DNA of 64,000 bases from Mycobacterium sp. ITM-2016-00318. Lineage in GTDB: Bacteria > Actinomycetota > Actinomycetes > Mycobacteriales > Mycobacteriaceae. The position numbers and the translations under genes were made by a program. Within the stretch, counting starts at the first letter, position 1; the number at the start of each line of letters is the position of its first letter. Below the pieces are notes generated by a model that made no database searches, was not told where the DNA came from, and was given only the letters and a program-made list of their open reading frames with translations. The DNA is taken from the NCBI RefSeq assembly GCF_002968285.2, contig NZ_CP134400.1, forward strand, positions 2,728,001 to 2,792,000, in the 5' to 3' direction. Shown here piece after piece: positions 26,160-45,580 of this stretch.

Positions 26160-26399
26160 ATGTTGTTTCGTGTGCTGCGGGCGCTGGCCCGGATCCGCGT
26201 CACCGTTGCTTACGCGGCGACCCTGACCGCTGTCACGACCGCGCTGATGGCCGATGGCGGCTCGGCGCTGATCGTCGCCGGGTTCGTCGGTGCGTCCGGC
26301 GCCGTTTTCGCCGAGCTCGCGGTCGGACGGCGACGGACTCGCGCGAATGCGCCGCAACCGGTCGGGGCGGCCTGCGCGCTGTCACCCGGTGTCGCGTGA
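26160..26399 (+). CDS. small membrane protein
   Basis: A 79-residue protein with two hydrophobic segments (VTVAYAATLTAVTTALM and SALIVAGFVGASGAVFAELAV) between basic ends, so two membrane helices are likely. It begins 10 bases after the cyclase and ends 36 bases before pheS. The N terminus (LRALARIRVTVAYA) resembles the beginning of longer rhomboid-like actinobacterial membrane proteins, and M. tuberculosis has a much longer membrane protein here (Rv1648), so this may be a shortened remnant. Function unknown. Confidence 0.5.
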   Translation: MLFRVLRALARIRVTVAYAATLTAVTTALMADGGSALIVAGFVGASGAVFAELAVGRRRTRANAPQPVGAACALSPGVA

Positions 26400-27478
<1,079 letters not shown>

Positions 27479-27479
<1 letters not shown>

Positions 27480-29965
27480 TGCGACTTCCCTACAGCTGGC
27501 TGCGGGCCGTCGTCCAGGCTGGCGCTCCCGGCTGGGACGTTCCCGCTGACGAACTCGAGCAGACGCTGATCCGCATCGGCCACGAGGTCGAAGACATCAT
27601 TCCGGTCGGTCCCGTCAGCGGCCCGCTGACGGTCGGCCGTGTGCTCGAGATCGATGAGCTCACCGAGTTCAAGAAGCCGATACGTGCGGCCAAAGTTGCC
27701 GTCGGCGAGGCGCAGCCTCGCGACATCGTTTGCGGTGCAACCAATTTCGCTGTCGGTGATCTGGTCGTCGTGGCTCTGCCCGGCACCACGCTGCCCGGCG
27801 ACTTCACCATCACCGCGCGAAAGACGTACGGCCGCGCGTCCGACGGCATGATCTGCTCGACGGCCGAGCTGAACCTCGGCACCGACCATTCCGGCATCCT
27901 CGTGTTGCCGCCTGGCACGGCCGAGCCGGGCACGCCCGCCGCCGACGTGCTCGGCCTCGACGACACCGTGTTCCACCTCGCGATCACTCCCGACCGCGGC
28001 TACTGCCTCTCGGTCCGCGGGATGGCCCGCGAGATCGCCAACGCCTACGACCTGGACTACGTCGATCCCGCCGACGTCGCGCCGTTACCCGTCGACGGCG
28101 AGGCACTGCCGGTGTCGATCGACCCAGGAACCGGCGTGCTGCGCTTCGGGCTTCGCCCGGTCACCGGAATCGATCCGGCCGCGGTTTCGCCGTGGTGGTT
28201 GCAGAGGCGGCTGTTGCTCAGCGGGATCCGGGCGATCTCACCTGCGGTCGACGTGACGAACTATGTGATGCTCGAGCTCGGCCACCCGATGCACGCGCAT
28301 GACCGCAGCCTGATCACCAGAGGCTTCCGCGTCCGCTTCGCCGAGCCGGGGGAGACCGTGGTCACCCTCGACGACATCGAACGCAAGCTGGACAGCGCTG
28401 ACGTCCTCATCGTCGACGACGTCGCCACCGCTGCCATCGGCGGCGTGATGGGCGCGGGCACCACCGAGGTGCGCGGCACCACCACCGATGTGCTTCTCGA
28501 GGCCGCCGTCTGGGATCCGGCCGCGGTGTCGCGAACACTGCGGCGGCTGCATCTGCCCAGCGAGGCCGCGCGCCGCTACGAGCGTGGCGTCGACCCGGCT
28601 GTCTCAGTCGCCGCCCTGGACAGATGCTCGGCGCTGCTGGCCGAGATCGCAGGCGGCACAGCCGAACCCAAGCTGACCGACTGGCGCGGCGAGCCGCCGC
28701 GCGCCAACTGGTCACCCCCTCCGGTCGGCATGCCGGCCGATCTGCCCGACCGCACCGCAGGGATCGACTATCCCGAGGGCACCACCCAGCGCAGGCTCAC
28801 CCAGATCGGCGCGAAGGTGGCCGTCGAAGGCTCGCTGGTCACCGCCACACCGCCGAGTTGGCGACCCGACCTCAAGCAGCCCGCTGACCTGGTCGAGGAG
28901 GTGCTGCGGCTGGAGGGCCTTGAACGCATTCCCTCCGTGCTTCCGCAGGCGCCTGCCGGACGCGGCCTGACGCCGGTGCAGAAGCGTCGTCGCGCGGTCG
29001 GTAAGTCACTGGCGCTCAACGGATATGTCGAGATCCTCCCGACGCCGTTCCTACCCGCGGGTGTATTCGATCAGTGGGGACTGCCGCGCGACGATCCGCG
29101 TCGGACCGCGTGCACCGTGCTCAACCCCCTCGAGGCCGACCGCCCGGAATTGGCCACCACACTGCTGCCGGGACTGCTGGAATCGCTGTCCCGCAACGTT
29201 TCCCGAGGCGCTGTCGACGCGGCACTGTTCGCGATCGAGCAGGTGGTCGAGCCGACCTCGCAGACGCGCGCGGTCGAATTGATCCCGACCGACCGCAGGC
29301 CGACCGATGCCGAGATCGCGACCCTCGACGCGTCGCTGCCGAATCAACCCGAACACGTCGGCCTCGTGCTCACCGGCCTGCGGGAACCGGCAGGTCCGTG
29401 GGGGCCAGGCCGCCCCGTCCACGCCACCGATGCGTTCGAGGCCGTGCGGATCATCGGCCGCGCTGCGGGCATCGAGTTGACTCTGCGCCCCGCGCAGTAT
29501 CTGCCCTGGCATCCCGGCCGATGTGCCGAAGTGCTCGTCGGCGACACAGTCGTCGGCCATGCGGGCCAACTGCATCCTGCGGTGATCGAACGGTCAGGGC
29601 TGCCGAAGGGCACGTGCGCGGTCGAGGTGAACCTCGACGCCATTCCGCTCACCGAGACACTGCCGGCACCCGCGGTGTCCCCGTTTCCGGCGGTGTTCCA
29701 GGACATTGCGCTCATCGTCGGTGACGACGTGGCCGCGCAGAGCGTCGTCGACGCGGTGCGCGAAGGCGCGGGGGAGCTGCTGGAAGACGTTCGGCTGTTC
29801 GACGTGTACACCGGTCCGCAGATCGGCGAGGGCCGCAAGTCACTGGCCTTCGCACTCCGTTTCCGGGCAGCGGACCGGACGCTGACCGAAGACGAGGCCA
29901 GCGCCGCCCGTGACGCCGCGGTCGCGAACGCCGCGCACCGGGTCGGAGCCGAGCAGCGCCGCTGA
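27479..29965 (+). CDS. pheT: phenylalanyl-tRNA synthetase beta subunit
   Basis: The 828-residue editing and tRNA-binding subunit. In order: a tRNA-binding domain ([22 protein letters not shown] and DIVCGATNF), the B3/B4 editing module ([21 protein letters not shown]), B5, and a C-terminal ferredoxin-like anticodon-binding domain ([18 protein letters not shown] to the end). Length is normal. It is translationally coupled to pheS. The operon ends in the inverted repeat at 29970. Confidence 0.97.
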
Positions 29966-29969
29966 GATT

Positions 29970-30022
29970 GCGATTTCGGCGCGCTGACCGACGCTCAGCG
30001 CACGCCAACGCGCCGAAATCGC
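29970..30022. terminator. bidirectional terminator between pheT and the FAH gene
   Basis: GCGATTTCGGCGCG (29970-29983) and its exact complement (30009-30022) form a 14-base stem. The 25-base loop region holds a second, competing stem: GCGCTGA (29981-29987) with TCAGCGC (29995-30001). The structure fills the gap between convergent stops, so it can end transcription from both sides. Confidence 0.7.
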
Positions 30023-30861
30023 TACTGCACGGGGTTGGTCAGCGATGCGAAGCCGTCGCCCAGTTCGCAGCGCACGATATCGCCCGCCACAATGGGCACC
30101 GCGCCCGGCGTTCCCGTGGACAGTATGTCGCCGGGATAGAACGGCATGACGTGACTGTGGAAGCTGAGCAGCTCCGCGGGGGAGAAGGTCATGCCCGCGA
30201 CGGTGTCCTCACGATGCACCGTGCCGTTGTCCACGGTCGCGACCCGCAGTGCCTGCAGCGGTCCTACCGAAAGCACCTCGTCGAGCGTGATCAGATCGGG
30301 CCCAAAGGAGAAGAAGGTCGGGTAGTTCTTCACGCGGGTGAGATAGCGCGGGTTCTCCAGCAGGATCGCCTCGGCGGTCTGGTCGAGGACGGGCACGACA
30401 CCCGCGACGTAGGACATCGCTTCTTCGACTCCGACCTGATAGCAGGTCCGGCCGATGACGAGGCCCAGTTCCGTCTCCGCCGTGACGCGACCGATCCCCT
30501 GCGGAACCACGGTCGGCTCATCCGGTCCGACGATGGTGTGGTCGCCCTTGATGAACGAGGCGGGCGATGTGCGCGGAGCCTGCTCGCCGAGGTCTCCTGC
30601 GTGCGCGCCGTAGTTCAGGCCGATGCCGAGGATCTTGTGTGGCCGTGTCCACGGCGCGGCGACAGGTGAATCGGGATCCACGCAGGCAGCGTCGGCGACA
30701 CCGGCAGCGACCGCGTCGGCGAGCCGGTCCAGCGACCCCGCCTCCAGCAGGCCGAGAAGATGGTTTGGCGCGCCGCCGAGAATGCGATCGACACGGGCGA
30801 GCCTGCCGTCGGGCAGTGCGACACATGCCGCGCCGTCGGCCGTGAGCGTTCGAAGGCGCAT
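30022..30861 (-). CDS. fumarylacetoacetate hydrolase family protein
   Basis: A 279-residue FAH-fold enzyme. Typical elements are KILGIGLNYGAHAGD, SFIKGDHTIVGPDE, TAETELGLVIG (metal-binding Glu residues), and the C-terminal LSFHSHVMPFYPGDILSTGTPGAV, which is the family signature. Members cleave or hydrate 2-oxo acids and acylpyruvates. It is the last gene of the lhgO-DapA-SDR-FAH operon, 6 bases from the SDR. The role is probably the final step of a 2-oxo acid breakdown path (inference). Confidence 0.85.
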   Translation of the reverse strand: MRLRTLTADGAACVALPDGRLARVDRILGGAPNHLLGLLEAGSLDRLADAVAAGVADAACVDPDSPVAAPWTRPHKILGIGLNYGAHAGDLGEQAPRTSPASFIKGDHTIVGPDEPTVVPQGIGRVTAETELGLVIGRTCYQVGVEEAMSYVAGVVPVLDQTAEAILLENPRYLTRVKNYPTFFSFGPDLITLDEVLSVGPLQALRVATVDNGTVHREDTVAGMTFSPAELLSFHSHVMPFYPGDILSTGTPGAVPIVAGDIVRCELGDGFASLTNPVQ

Positions 30862-30867
30862 GCCGGC

Positions 30868-31654
30868 CTAGACGACGCTCTTGAGCTGTCCGCCGTCCAC
30901 CCGGATCACCGAGCCCGTCACGTACGATGCCCGCTCGCTGCAGAGGAAGGCGGCGACATCGGCGTACTCGTCGGGACGCCCGTAGCGACCGAGCGCCATC
31001 GTCGCCGCACTGGCGGCCATCACGTCGTCGGTGCTCTTACCTTCCCGATCCGCTCTGCGTTCATCGAGAATTGCGTGCGGGCGGTGGCGATTCGGCCGGG
31101 CACGATGATGTTGGCGGTCACACCGTCGCGGCCCACCTCATCGGCGAGCGTCTTCGACCATGTGTGCAGGCTGGCGCGCAGGGTGTTGGAGATCGCGAGG
31201 TTGGGATGGGGCTGAGCGCGCCACCCGACGTCGAGGTGAGGATGCGGCCCCAGGCGCGCTCGCGCATACCGGGCAGCACCCTGTCGGTGATCACGATGAC
31301 CGAGAGGATCATCTGCTCGAAGCTCGCGCGCCAGGTGGCGGCGTCCTGACCCGCGGCAGGCGTCGGCGGCGGACCGCCGGTGTTGTTGACCAGAATGTCC
31401 ACCGGCCCAAGGGAGTTCTCGATTTTGGACACATGCCCGTCGATGGAATCGATGTCGCCAAGGTCCCAGGTGAGCGGCAGCGCCTTCGCACCTGCGCTCT
31501 GGACCCGCTTCACGGTCTCGGCGATTTTGTCGGCAGTGCGTCCTGCCGCCGCGACGTTGGCGCCCTCTTCGGCGAGGCGCACTGCGATCGCGCTACCGAG
31601 ACCGCCGCCTGCGCCGAGTACGAGTGCGGTACGTCCGGTGATGCCGAGATCCAT
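30868..31654 (-). pseudogene. SDR family oxidoreductase gene with two frameshifts
   Basis: From ATG 31654 (AAGGAG upstream) the frame reads as a good SDR: GAGGGLGSAIAVRLAEEG, then VNNTGGPPP and ILTSTSGGALSPIP. Near 31200-31206 the frame is lost, one base missing by comparison with the natural continuation (NLAISNTLRASLHTWSK, then [18 protein letters not shown]). Near 31066-31072 it is lost again, and the last part ([16 protein letters not shown], then [18 protein letters not shown]) is in the third frame, ending at 30868. All SDR parts are present if the two single bases are restored. It is either a recent pseudogene or a sequencing error. Confidence 0.8.
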
Positions 31655-31666
31655 GGCACGGCTCCT

Positions 31667-32563
31667 TCAGTGGGTGGCGGTGATGGCGGGCAGGGTCGCA
31701 AGATGTTTCTCCAAAAGCGGGATCAGTTGTTCCGGCAGCTTCAGCGCGGGCGGGCGGACCCGGCCGGTGGCGATGACACCGCGTCGTCGAAGCAGTTCCT
31801 TGCGAATCGAAAGGCCTACCCCGCAGCTGCCCCTCGAAGTTGGCCAGCGGTAACCACGGCGCCCACGCGTCTCGGGCCGCATCGAAGCCACCGTCGCGAT
31901 GTGCGCGCAGCACGGCCGCCAGCGCAGCCGGATGGCTGAAACCCGTCATCGCACCGGCTGATCCGGCAGCCAACTCGTCGAGCAGTCCGACGCCCCCGAG
32001 ACCGCCGAAGACGGGCACGTCGAGCTTCGACGCCAGGTGCGCCACGGCGACGGACGTCGGTGGCGTCTCCGATTTCACGCCGACTGCGAACTGGCAGGCC
32101 GCCACGATCTCGACGACCTCATCGTCGCTGACGTTGACGCCCGACACGACCGGGTAGTCCTGGATGAGGATGCCGACACCGGTCGCTTCGTTCAGTCGCC
32201 GAGCGAGTCGGCCGCGGCCGCCGGATCCGGGTCAGCGATCTGCGCCATCAAGGCGACCGGTGGGCGGGACACCGCGCCGAGCAGTCGCTGTGCCTGCCCG
32301 ACGACAGCGTCTGGATCACGTTCGGACAAGCCGAGCACGAATGGAAGGTCGGTCGATGACGCGACGGTCTGCGCGACGCTGTTGGCCTCGTCAGGGTTCA
32401 GCGACGCGGCCTCACCGAAGACGCCGAGCGCAACGAGGCCGCCCGCACCGTCGGCGGCGAACGAGGCCACTTCGGAACGCAGCGACTCGAGGTCCACCGC
32501 GAGATCGTCATCGAAGGGGGTGGCGAGGACGCCCCAAAGTCCCTCCGAGAGAGGCCGAGTCAC
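31667..32563 (-). pseudogene. DapA-type aldolase/synthase gene with two frameshifts
   Basis: A dihydrodipicolinate synthase/N-acetylneuraminate lyase family gene starting at GTG 32563 (LSEGLWGVLATPFDDD). Frame one stops early at 32192. A single missing base near 32197-32203 moves the reading to another frame (EATGVGILIQDYPVVSG and later GGVGLLDELAAGSAGAMTG). A single extra G in a G-run near 31819-31822 moves it again to VGLSIRKELLRRRGV and the end at 31667. The three pieces together give about 298 residues, the family length. The active-site Lys would lie in FAVGVKSETPP. Its place between SDR and lhgO suggests a catabolic 2-oxo acid aldolase. Confidence 0.8.
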
Positions 32564-32581
32564 GGAGCTACCTGCCTTCTT

Positions 32582-33826
32582 CTATTGCTTTTCCGTCGTT
32601 GTGACGATGTGCTCGGCGATGGCGAGCGAAGACGTGGCCGCAGGGGACGGGGCGTTGCGAAGCAGCACGATACGGTCGCGGATGCTGATCCGGAAGTCAT
32701 CGACGAGACCGCCATCGGAATCGAGCGCCTGGGCGCGGATGCCCGCCACGCCGGGAACGACGTCGTCGTCGTCGAGTTCAGGAACGTACGCGCGGGCGGC
32801 GGCGATGAACCGTCGCTTGCTCAGCGATCCGCGCATCTCGGTGATTCCCGTCCGCCAATGGCGGCGCGCGAACCGCCAGAATGCCGGTGTGCGAGCCACT
32901 TCGGCCATGTCCGGAACCGAGATCGTGCCCCAGGTGTAGCCCTCGCGAGCCAACGCGAGCACGGCGTTGGGTCCGATGAGAACCTCCCCGTCGACGCGCG
33001 GGGTGACGTGCACACCGAGAAACGGGTAGCGCGCATCGGGCACCGGATAGACGAGTCCGTTGACCAGGTTGCGCCGCTCCGGCTTGAGCGCGTAGTACTC
33101 GCCGCGGAAGGGCATGATCACCGGATCGGGGTCGTCGCCTGCAAGCTCGGCAAGCCGATCGCTCTGCAGGCCACCGCAGACGATGACCCGGTCGAACGTC
33201 GCTTCGGCGCCACCGCTTGCGCCGCGGACCGTTACCACCACTTCGGTGCTCGATGCGCGCAACCCAACGACCTCGTGTCCGAGAAGGACCTTGGCGCCCG
33301 CAGCGGCCGCGTCGGCGGCGAGCGCCCGCGTCACCTCGGCGAAGTTCACGATCGAGGTGGAGGGGGAGTGCAGCGCGGCGACACCCCGCACATGCGGCTC
33401 CAGCTCGTGTAACTCCTCTGGTCCGATGATGCGGACGCCCGGTACGCCGTTGGCCAGCGCCCGCTCCAAGATGTTGTCAAGCCGTGCGCGTTCGACGTCG
33501 TCGAGGGCGACCAGAACCTTGCCGCACGCGATCCGCGGGATGTCGCGCTCGGCGCAGAACTGCTCGAGGAGCCCGACACCGCGACGACAGAGCACCGCCT
33601 TGTTGGAGCCCGGCTCGTAATACAGGCCGGCGTGCACCACGCCGCTGTTGCGCCCGGTCTGATGCGACGCGAGGCGATCCTCTTTCTCGAACAGGGTCAC
33701 CTCGGCGTCGGGGCGGCGGCTAAGAATCTCGCGCGCGACCGCCGCCCCGAGGATTCCGCCACCGACGACTCCGACCCGGTCTGTCACCGGCGCGGGCGAG
33801 TCGGGCACGTGCAAGTCTCCGAGCAT
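32582..33826 (-). CDS. lhgO: L-2-hydroxyglutarate oxidase (LhgO-type FAD oxidoreductase)
   Basis: A 414-residue FAD oxidoreductase of the DAO/LhgO type. It has the FAD motif VGGGILGAAVA, then HQTGRNSGVVHAGLYY (flavin-binding family signature) and YPFLGVHVTPRVDGE near the substrate site. LhgO oxidises L-2-hydroxyglutarate to 2-oxoglutarate with quinone as acceptor. The ATG at 33826 gives 13 extra residues; a GTG at 33787 starts closer to the usual family N terminus. It is the first gene of a reverse-strand operon with the DapA-like, SDR and FAH genes. The true substrate could be another 2-hydroxy acid. Confidence 0.8.
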   Translation of the reverse strand: MLGDLHVPDSPAPVTDRVGVVGGGILGAAVAREILSRRPDAEVTLFEKEDRLASHQTGRNSGVVHAGLYYEPGSNKAVLCRRGVGLLEQFCAERDIPRIACGKVLVALDDVERARLDNILERALANGVPGVRIIGPEELHELEPHVRGVAALHSPSTSIVNFAEVTRALAADAAAAGAKVLLGHEVVGLRASSTEVVVTVRGASGGAEATFDRVIVCGGLQSDRLAELAGDDPDPVIMPFRGEYYALKPERRNLVNGLVYPVPDARYPFLGVHVTPRVDGEVLIGPNAVLALAREGYTWGTISVPDMAEVARTPAFWRFARRHWRTGITEMRGSLSKRRFIAAARAYVPELDDDDVVPGVAGIRAQALDSDGGLVDDFRISIRDRIVLLRNAPSPAATSSLAIAEHIVTTTEKQ

Positions 33827-33887
33827 GGGGGTGGGGCAGGGTCAAAGACCATTGTGTCGCGCAACGCCTCGGCGCGCTCGGCCGAGC

Positions 33888-35090
33888 CTAGTTCGGGCTC
33901 ACCAACAGTCGGACCGGGCTGCGGCCGAGCACCTGCCGCCATGGTATGTCGGCCGGATCCTCGCTCAGGCGCAACGGCGGATCGGCGGCGAGAACAGCGC
34001 GCAAGGATTCTTCCACCGCGATCTTGGCCACTGCCGTACCAAGGCAGTAATGCGTGCCCGCGCCGAAATTCAGCAGCCGCCCTTGTTCAGGTCTGGTGAA
34101 GCGCTCGGGATCGAAGCGATTCGGTTCGAGCCACGCTGTCTCGTCCCGACACGCAGCAGCGATGCACAAAAACACCATCGAGCCGGCCGGGATGGTGGCG
34201 CCGTGCAGGCCTATGGGTTCCGTCGCAGTGCGGGGAATTATCGGGATGCTTGGCTCCATGCGCATCGTCTCGGCAGTCGCACTTGACAGCCGAGCGTCGT
34301 CGCAATGCACTCCCGTGAGGTGTTCGAGGTTCTGCAGTGCCACCAACGTGCTGCACGGAATCTGACTGCCGGCCGTATCATGACCGGCGACAAGCAGATT
34401 CGCGATCATGTTGACCGTTTCGGTGTGAGTCAGGCGCTCACCGTCCGTCTCGGCTGCATGCAGGGCGGTCACGAGATCGCTTCCCGGGCTCTCCTCGCGT
34501 CGAGCCGTCAGTCCGTCGACATAGGTTTGTAGTTCTGTGATTGCGCGCGTCGCGTCCGCTATCTGGTCGGGTGTCATGACGTAGAACACCGGGCTCAGAT
34601 CCTCGGCCCACTGCCGGAAAACCTCGACATCTTCGTCGGGCACGCCGAGAAGGCGACAGATCAGCCGGGTTGCCAACGCCGAACATGCCGCCACCAGGTC
34701 GCCGCCTTCCTGGACGGAAGAGACCGCGGTGGCGGCCATCTGTGCGGCCTGGCCCCGAAGCGCCTCGACGGACCGCGGCGTGAACGCCCGCGAGACGAGC
34801 GACCGAATGCGACGGTGGTAGTCGCCCTCCGTCGTGAACATCAACCCGCCGTACCAGTCGCGAAGGGCTCCGTCGGCGATGCCCATCATGTCGAACAATG
34901 ACAGCCCGATCCCGGAAAGTCGCTGATCGTGGGCGAGCCTTTCGCAGTCGTCCTGACGCAGCACAATGGTGGCGCCGGTCATTTCATCCACGGCTAAGGG
35001 GCCCTGACGGGCCGCCTCGCGGAGAAGATCGTGCAGTTCACTGGTAAACGAGCCGGTCAGATCGATAACCGCTCTGCCCCCAACACCCAT
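33888..35090 (-). CDS. cytochrome P450
   Basis: A complete 400-residue heme monooxygenase. Visible are the I-helix motif VAGHDTAGS, the ExxR in AETMRMEPS, and the heme loop NFGAGTHYCLGTAVAK with the ligand Cys. The segment FTTEGDYHRRIRSLVSRAFTP is the usual C-helix. No reductase or ferredoxin lies next to it, so it must use shared redox partners. It is divergent from argC, with 157 bases between. Substrate unknown. Confidence 0.92.
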   Translation of the reverse strand: MGVGGRAVIDLTGSFTSELHDLLREAARQGPLAVDEMTGATIVLRQDDCERLAHDQRLSGIGLSLFDMMGIADGALRDWYGGLMFTTEGDYHRRIRSLVSRAFTPRSVEALRGQAAQMAATAVSSVQEGGDLVAACSALATRLICRLLGVPDEDVEVFRQWAEDLSPVFYVMTPDQIADATRAITELQTYVDGLTARREESPGSDLVTALHAAETDGERLTHTETVNMIANLLVAGHDTAGSQIPCSTLVALQNLEHLTGVHCDDARLSSATAETMRMEPSIPIIPRTATEPIGLHGATIPAGSMVFLCIAAACRDETAWLEPNRFDPERFTRPEQGRLLNFGAGTHYCLGTAVAKIAVEESLRAVLAADPPLRLSEDPADIPWRQVLGRSPVRLLVSPN

Positions 35091-35212
35091 ACCTCGGAGT
35101 ATGCGGCATAATCGCAGATGAAGCGGAGAAACGTCAGCTTGACAACGCAGGCGCTTCCCGTCGCAAAGATCTGTGCAGCTAACAGACTGGCAAGCGCCAC
35201 GTAGAGTTAGTT

Positions 35213-37492
<2,280 letters not shown>

Positions 37493-37496
<4 letters not shown>

Positions 37497-38361
37497 CGAC
37501 ACCGACGCAGACCAAGGCCGACGTGCTCGCCGCCGCGCTACCGTGGCTGAAGGCGTTGCACCACAAGGTGGTTGTGGTCAAGTACGGCGGCAATGCGATG
37601 ACCGATGACGCGCTGCGCCAGGCGTTCGCGGCCGATATGGTCTTCCTGCGCAACTGCGGTATTCATCCCGTCGTGGTGCACGGGGGCGGCCCGCAGATCA
37701 CCGCGATGTTGAAACGTCTCGGGATCTCGGGCGATTTCAAGGGCGGCTTCCGCGTCACCACCCCCGAGGTGCTGGACGTGGCGAGAATGGTGCTGTTCGG
37801 CCAGGTGGGCCGCCAGCTGGTGAACCTGATCAACATGCACGGGCCCTACGCCGTCGGTATTACCGGCGAGGACGCGCATCTGTTCACCGCGGTGCGCCGA
37901 AGCGTCACTGTCGACGGGGTCGACACCGATATCGGTCTGGTCGGCGACGTGGAGCAGGTGAACACGGCTGCCGTTCTGGATCTGATTGCCGCCGGACGCA
38001 TTCCAGTGGTCTCGACGATCGCGCCGGATGCTGACGGCGTCGTGCACAACATCAACGCCGACACCGCTGCGGCCGCGCTGGCCGAGGCGCTCGGCGCCGA
38101 GAAGTTGCTGATGCTCACCGACGTCGAAGGCCTCTACACCAGCTGGCCCGACCGTGACTCGCTGGTGAGCGAGATCGACGTCGCCGCACTGACACAACTA
38201 CTGCCGACCCTGGAGGCGGGCATGGTGCCGAAGATCGAAGCCTGCATGCGAGCCGTATCGGGCGGGGTGCCCAGCGCACACGTCATCGACGGCCGCGTCG
38301 AGCACTGCGTGTTGGTGGAGTTGTTCACCGACGAGGGCGCTGGAACGAAGGTGGTCCCCGC

Positions 38362-38365
<4 letters not shown>
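37493..38365 (+). CDS. argB: acetylglutamate kinase
   Basis: It phosphorylates N-acetylglutamate, normally the step controlled by arginine. The 290 residues show KYGGNAM (phosphate-binding Lys/Gly), [15 protein letters not shown], and [14 protein letters not shown], with the C-terminal [19 protein letters not shown]. The N-terminal helix with HHKVVVV is of the arginine-sensitive type. The start is fixed by ATGA overlap with argJ; a longer frame upstream is a shadow. Confidence 0.97.
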
Positions 38366-40945
<2,580 letters not shown>

Positions 40946-40971
40946 GCCTGTCAACAAAGGAGATTGATTAC

Positions 40972-44353
<3,382 letters not shown>

Positions 44354-44408
44354 CAGACACAAAGGCTAGTGCACCGCGGCGTCTTCGGTAGCCACTAAAG
44401 TCAGCAAC

Positions 44409-45014
44409 ATGGAGGGCCAGCCACCCGCACCCGTCGAGCGGACCAGCCGATGGAGTCAATGGTTCGCTCGCTTGACCGCTTCGCAGACCAGGCGGGTGGC
44501 GCTTCTTCTCGTGCTCGTCGCCACAGCGGCCTTCGGCGGCCTCGATACCGTCAACAAACAGGTCACGCCGTTCAAACCCGGTGAGGAGTTCAACGACGGC
44601 GAATACACCGTCACGATCGAGCGCGCGAGAGTGGTCGACGAGCTGAAGGGAACCTACGGGTCTCCGAAGCCGGGGATGAAGTACCTGGGTGTACTCACCA
44701 CACTGCGCAACGACGGCACCGTGCCGGGGCGACTCCGCGATCAACTTGATCTGCGCGATGTGCCCGCGAAGGATTTCTTCGGCGCCTTCCGGTTTCGCGA
44801 CGGTTCGGCCATTCAGAACCTCGGCCCTGGGCTCACCGAGCAGTTGGTCTTCGCCTGGCAGGTTCCCGATGCCGTCGCGCAGTCCCTTGCTTCGGTCACC
44901 ATTCGCGTCTGGAAGAAGACCTACACACAGCTGAAGGTCACCTACGGCGGCAAGGAGTGGATCGACACCGACAACTACGGGCAGGTCGTCGTGCCCGTGC
45001 AGGGGCCGTCGTGA
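44409..45014 (+). CDS. membrane-anchored protein with extracytoplasmic beta domain (first of three)
   Basis: 201 residues, not recognised. There is a 28-residue cytosolic start, one membrane helix (VALLLVLVATAAFGGLDTV), then a domain of about 150 residues rich in alternating hydrophobic residues, as in immunoglobulin-like or DUF4352-type extracellular folds (YTVTIERARVVDEL and KYLGVLTTLRNDG). It starts 55 bases after the divergent hydrolase. It overlaps the next gene (GTGA), and the same build is seen in three consecutive genes. Confidence 0.7.
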   Translation: MEGQPPAPVERTSRWSQWFARLTASQTRRVALLLVLVATAAFGGLDTVNKQVTPFKPGEEFNDGEYTVTIERARVVDELKGTYGSPKPGMKYLGVLTTLRNDGTVPGRLRDQLDLRDVPAKDFFGAFRFRDGSAIQNLGPGLTEQLVFAWQVPDAVAQSLASVTIRVWKKTYTQLKVTYGGKEWIDTDNYGQVVVPVQGPS

Positions 45015-45580
45015 AGCTACGCATGCCCGACGCGCGACGGGCGCTGGCCGCTGCCGGGGTGGTCGTCACCGTAGCGGTAGCCGCCGTGTTGTGGCAGAAC
45101 CTGCCGACACCGACCGACGTGCTCGGTCCCTTCGAGGTCTGCGGCGATGCGGGCACCTCCACGAGGGGTCGGGGCGTCACGGCCACCGTGACCGAAGTTC
45201 GCGTCGCCCGGGAAGTCAACTCCGTCAAGCCCGCAGGTGTCTGGGTGGTGGTCGATATCGCGCTGGAGGGCACAGTCAGCACCGAGCCGGCCCACAGCCA
45301 GCTGGTCGTCGGGCCCAACGCCTATACGCCGTCCGATGTGTTCTTCACCGACACTGTGTTCGGCGAGATCAGTCCGGGGATAACACTGCGAGGTTCCTGG
45401 GTGTTCGACGTCGCCGCCGCGCTCGTCGCGCCGGAGTCGTCGGACCCGTTGACGCTTCTGCTCTGGGTCGGCGACGGCCGGCTCGATTCACGTCTGAACA
45501 TCGGGATCCCCACGCAAGGCTCGCATTTCGACCGGGTCGACGAAGTGACACTGCGGAAGCCGGAAAGTTCCGCATCGTGA
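45011..45580 (+). CDS. membrane-anchored protein with extracytoplasmic beta domain (second of three)
   Basis: 189 residues, not recognised. A basic start is followed by one membrane helix (LAAAGVVVTVAVAAVLW) and a beta-rich outer domain with a single Cys (GPFEVCGDAG), TVTEVRVAREVNS and GVWVVVDIALEG. Its pattern parallels the preceding protein (short N terminus, helix, strands with charged turns), so the two may be ancient duplicates. The GTG start overlaps the previous stop, and its stop overlaps the next start in the same GTGA manner. Confidence 0.7.
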   Translation: MKLRMPDARRALAAAGVVVTVAVAAVLWQNLPTPTDVLGPFEVCGDAGTSTRGRGVTATVTEVRVAREVNSVKPAGVWVVVDIALEGTVSTEPAHSQLVVGPNAYTPSDVFFTDTVFGEISPGITLRGSWVFDVAAALVAPESSDPLTLLLWVGDGRLDSRLNIGIPTQGSHFDRVDEVTLRKPESSAS

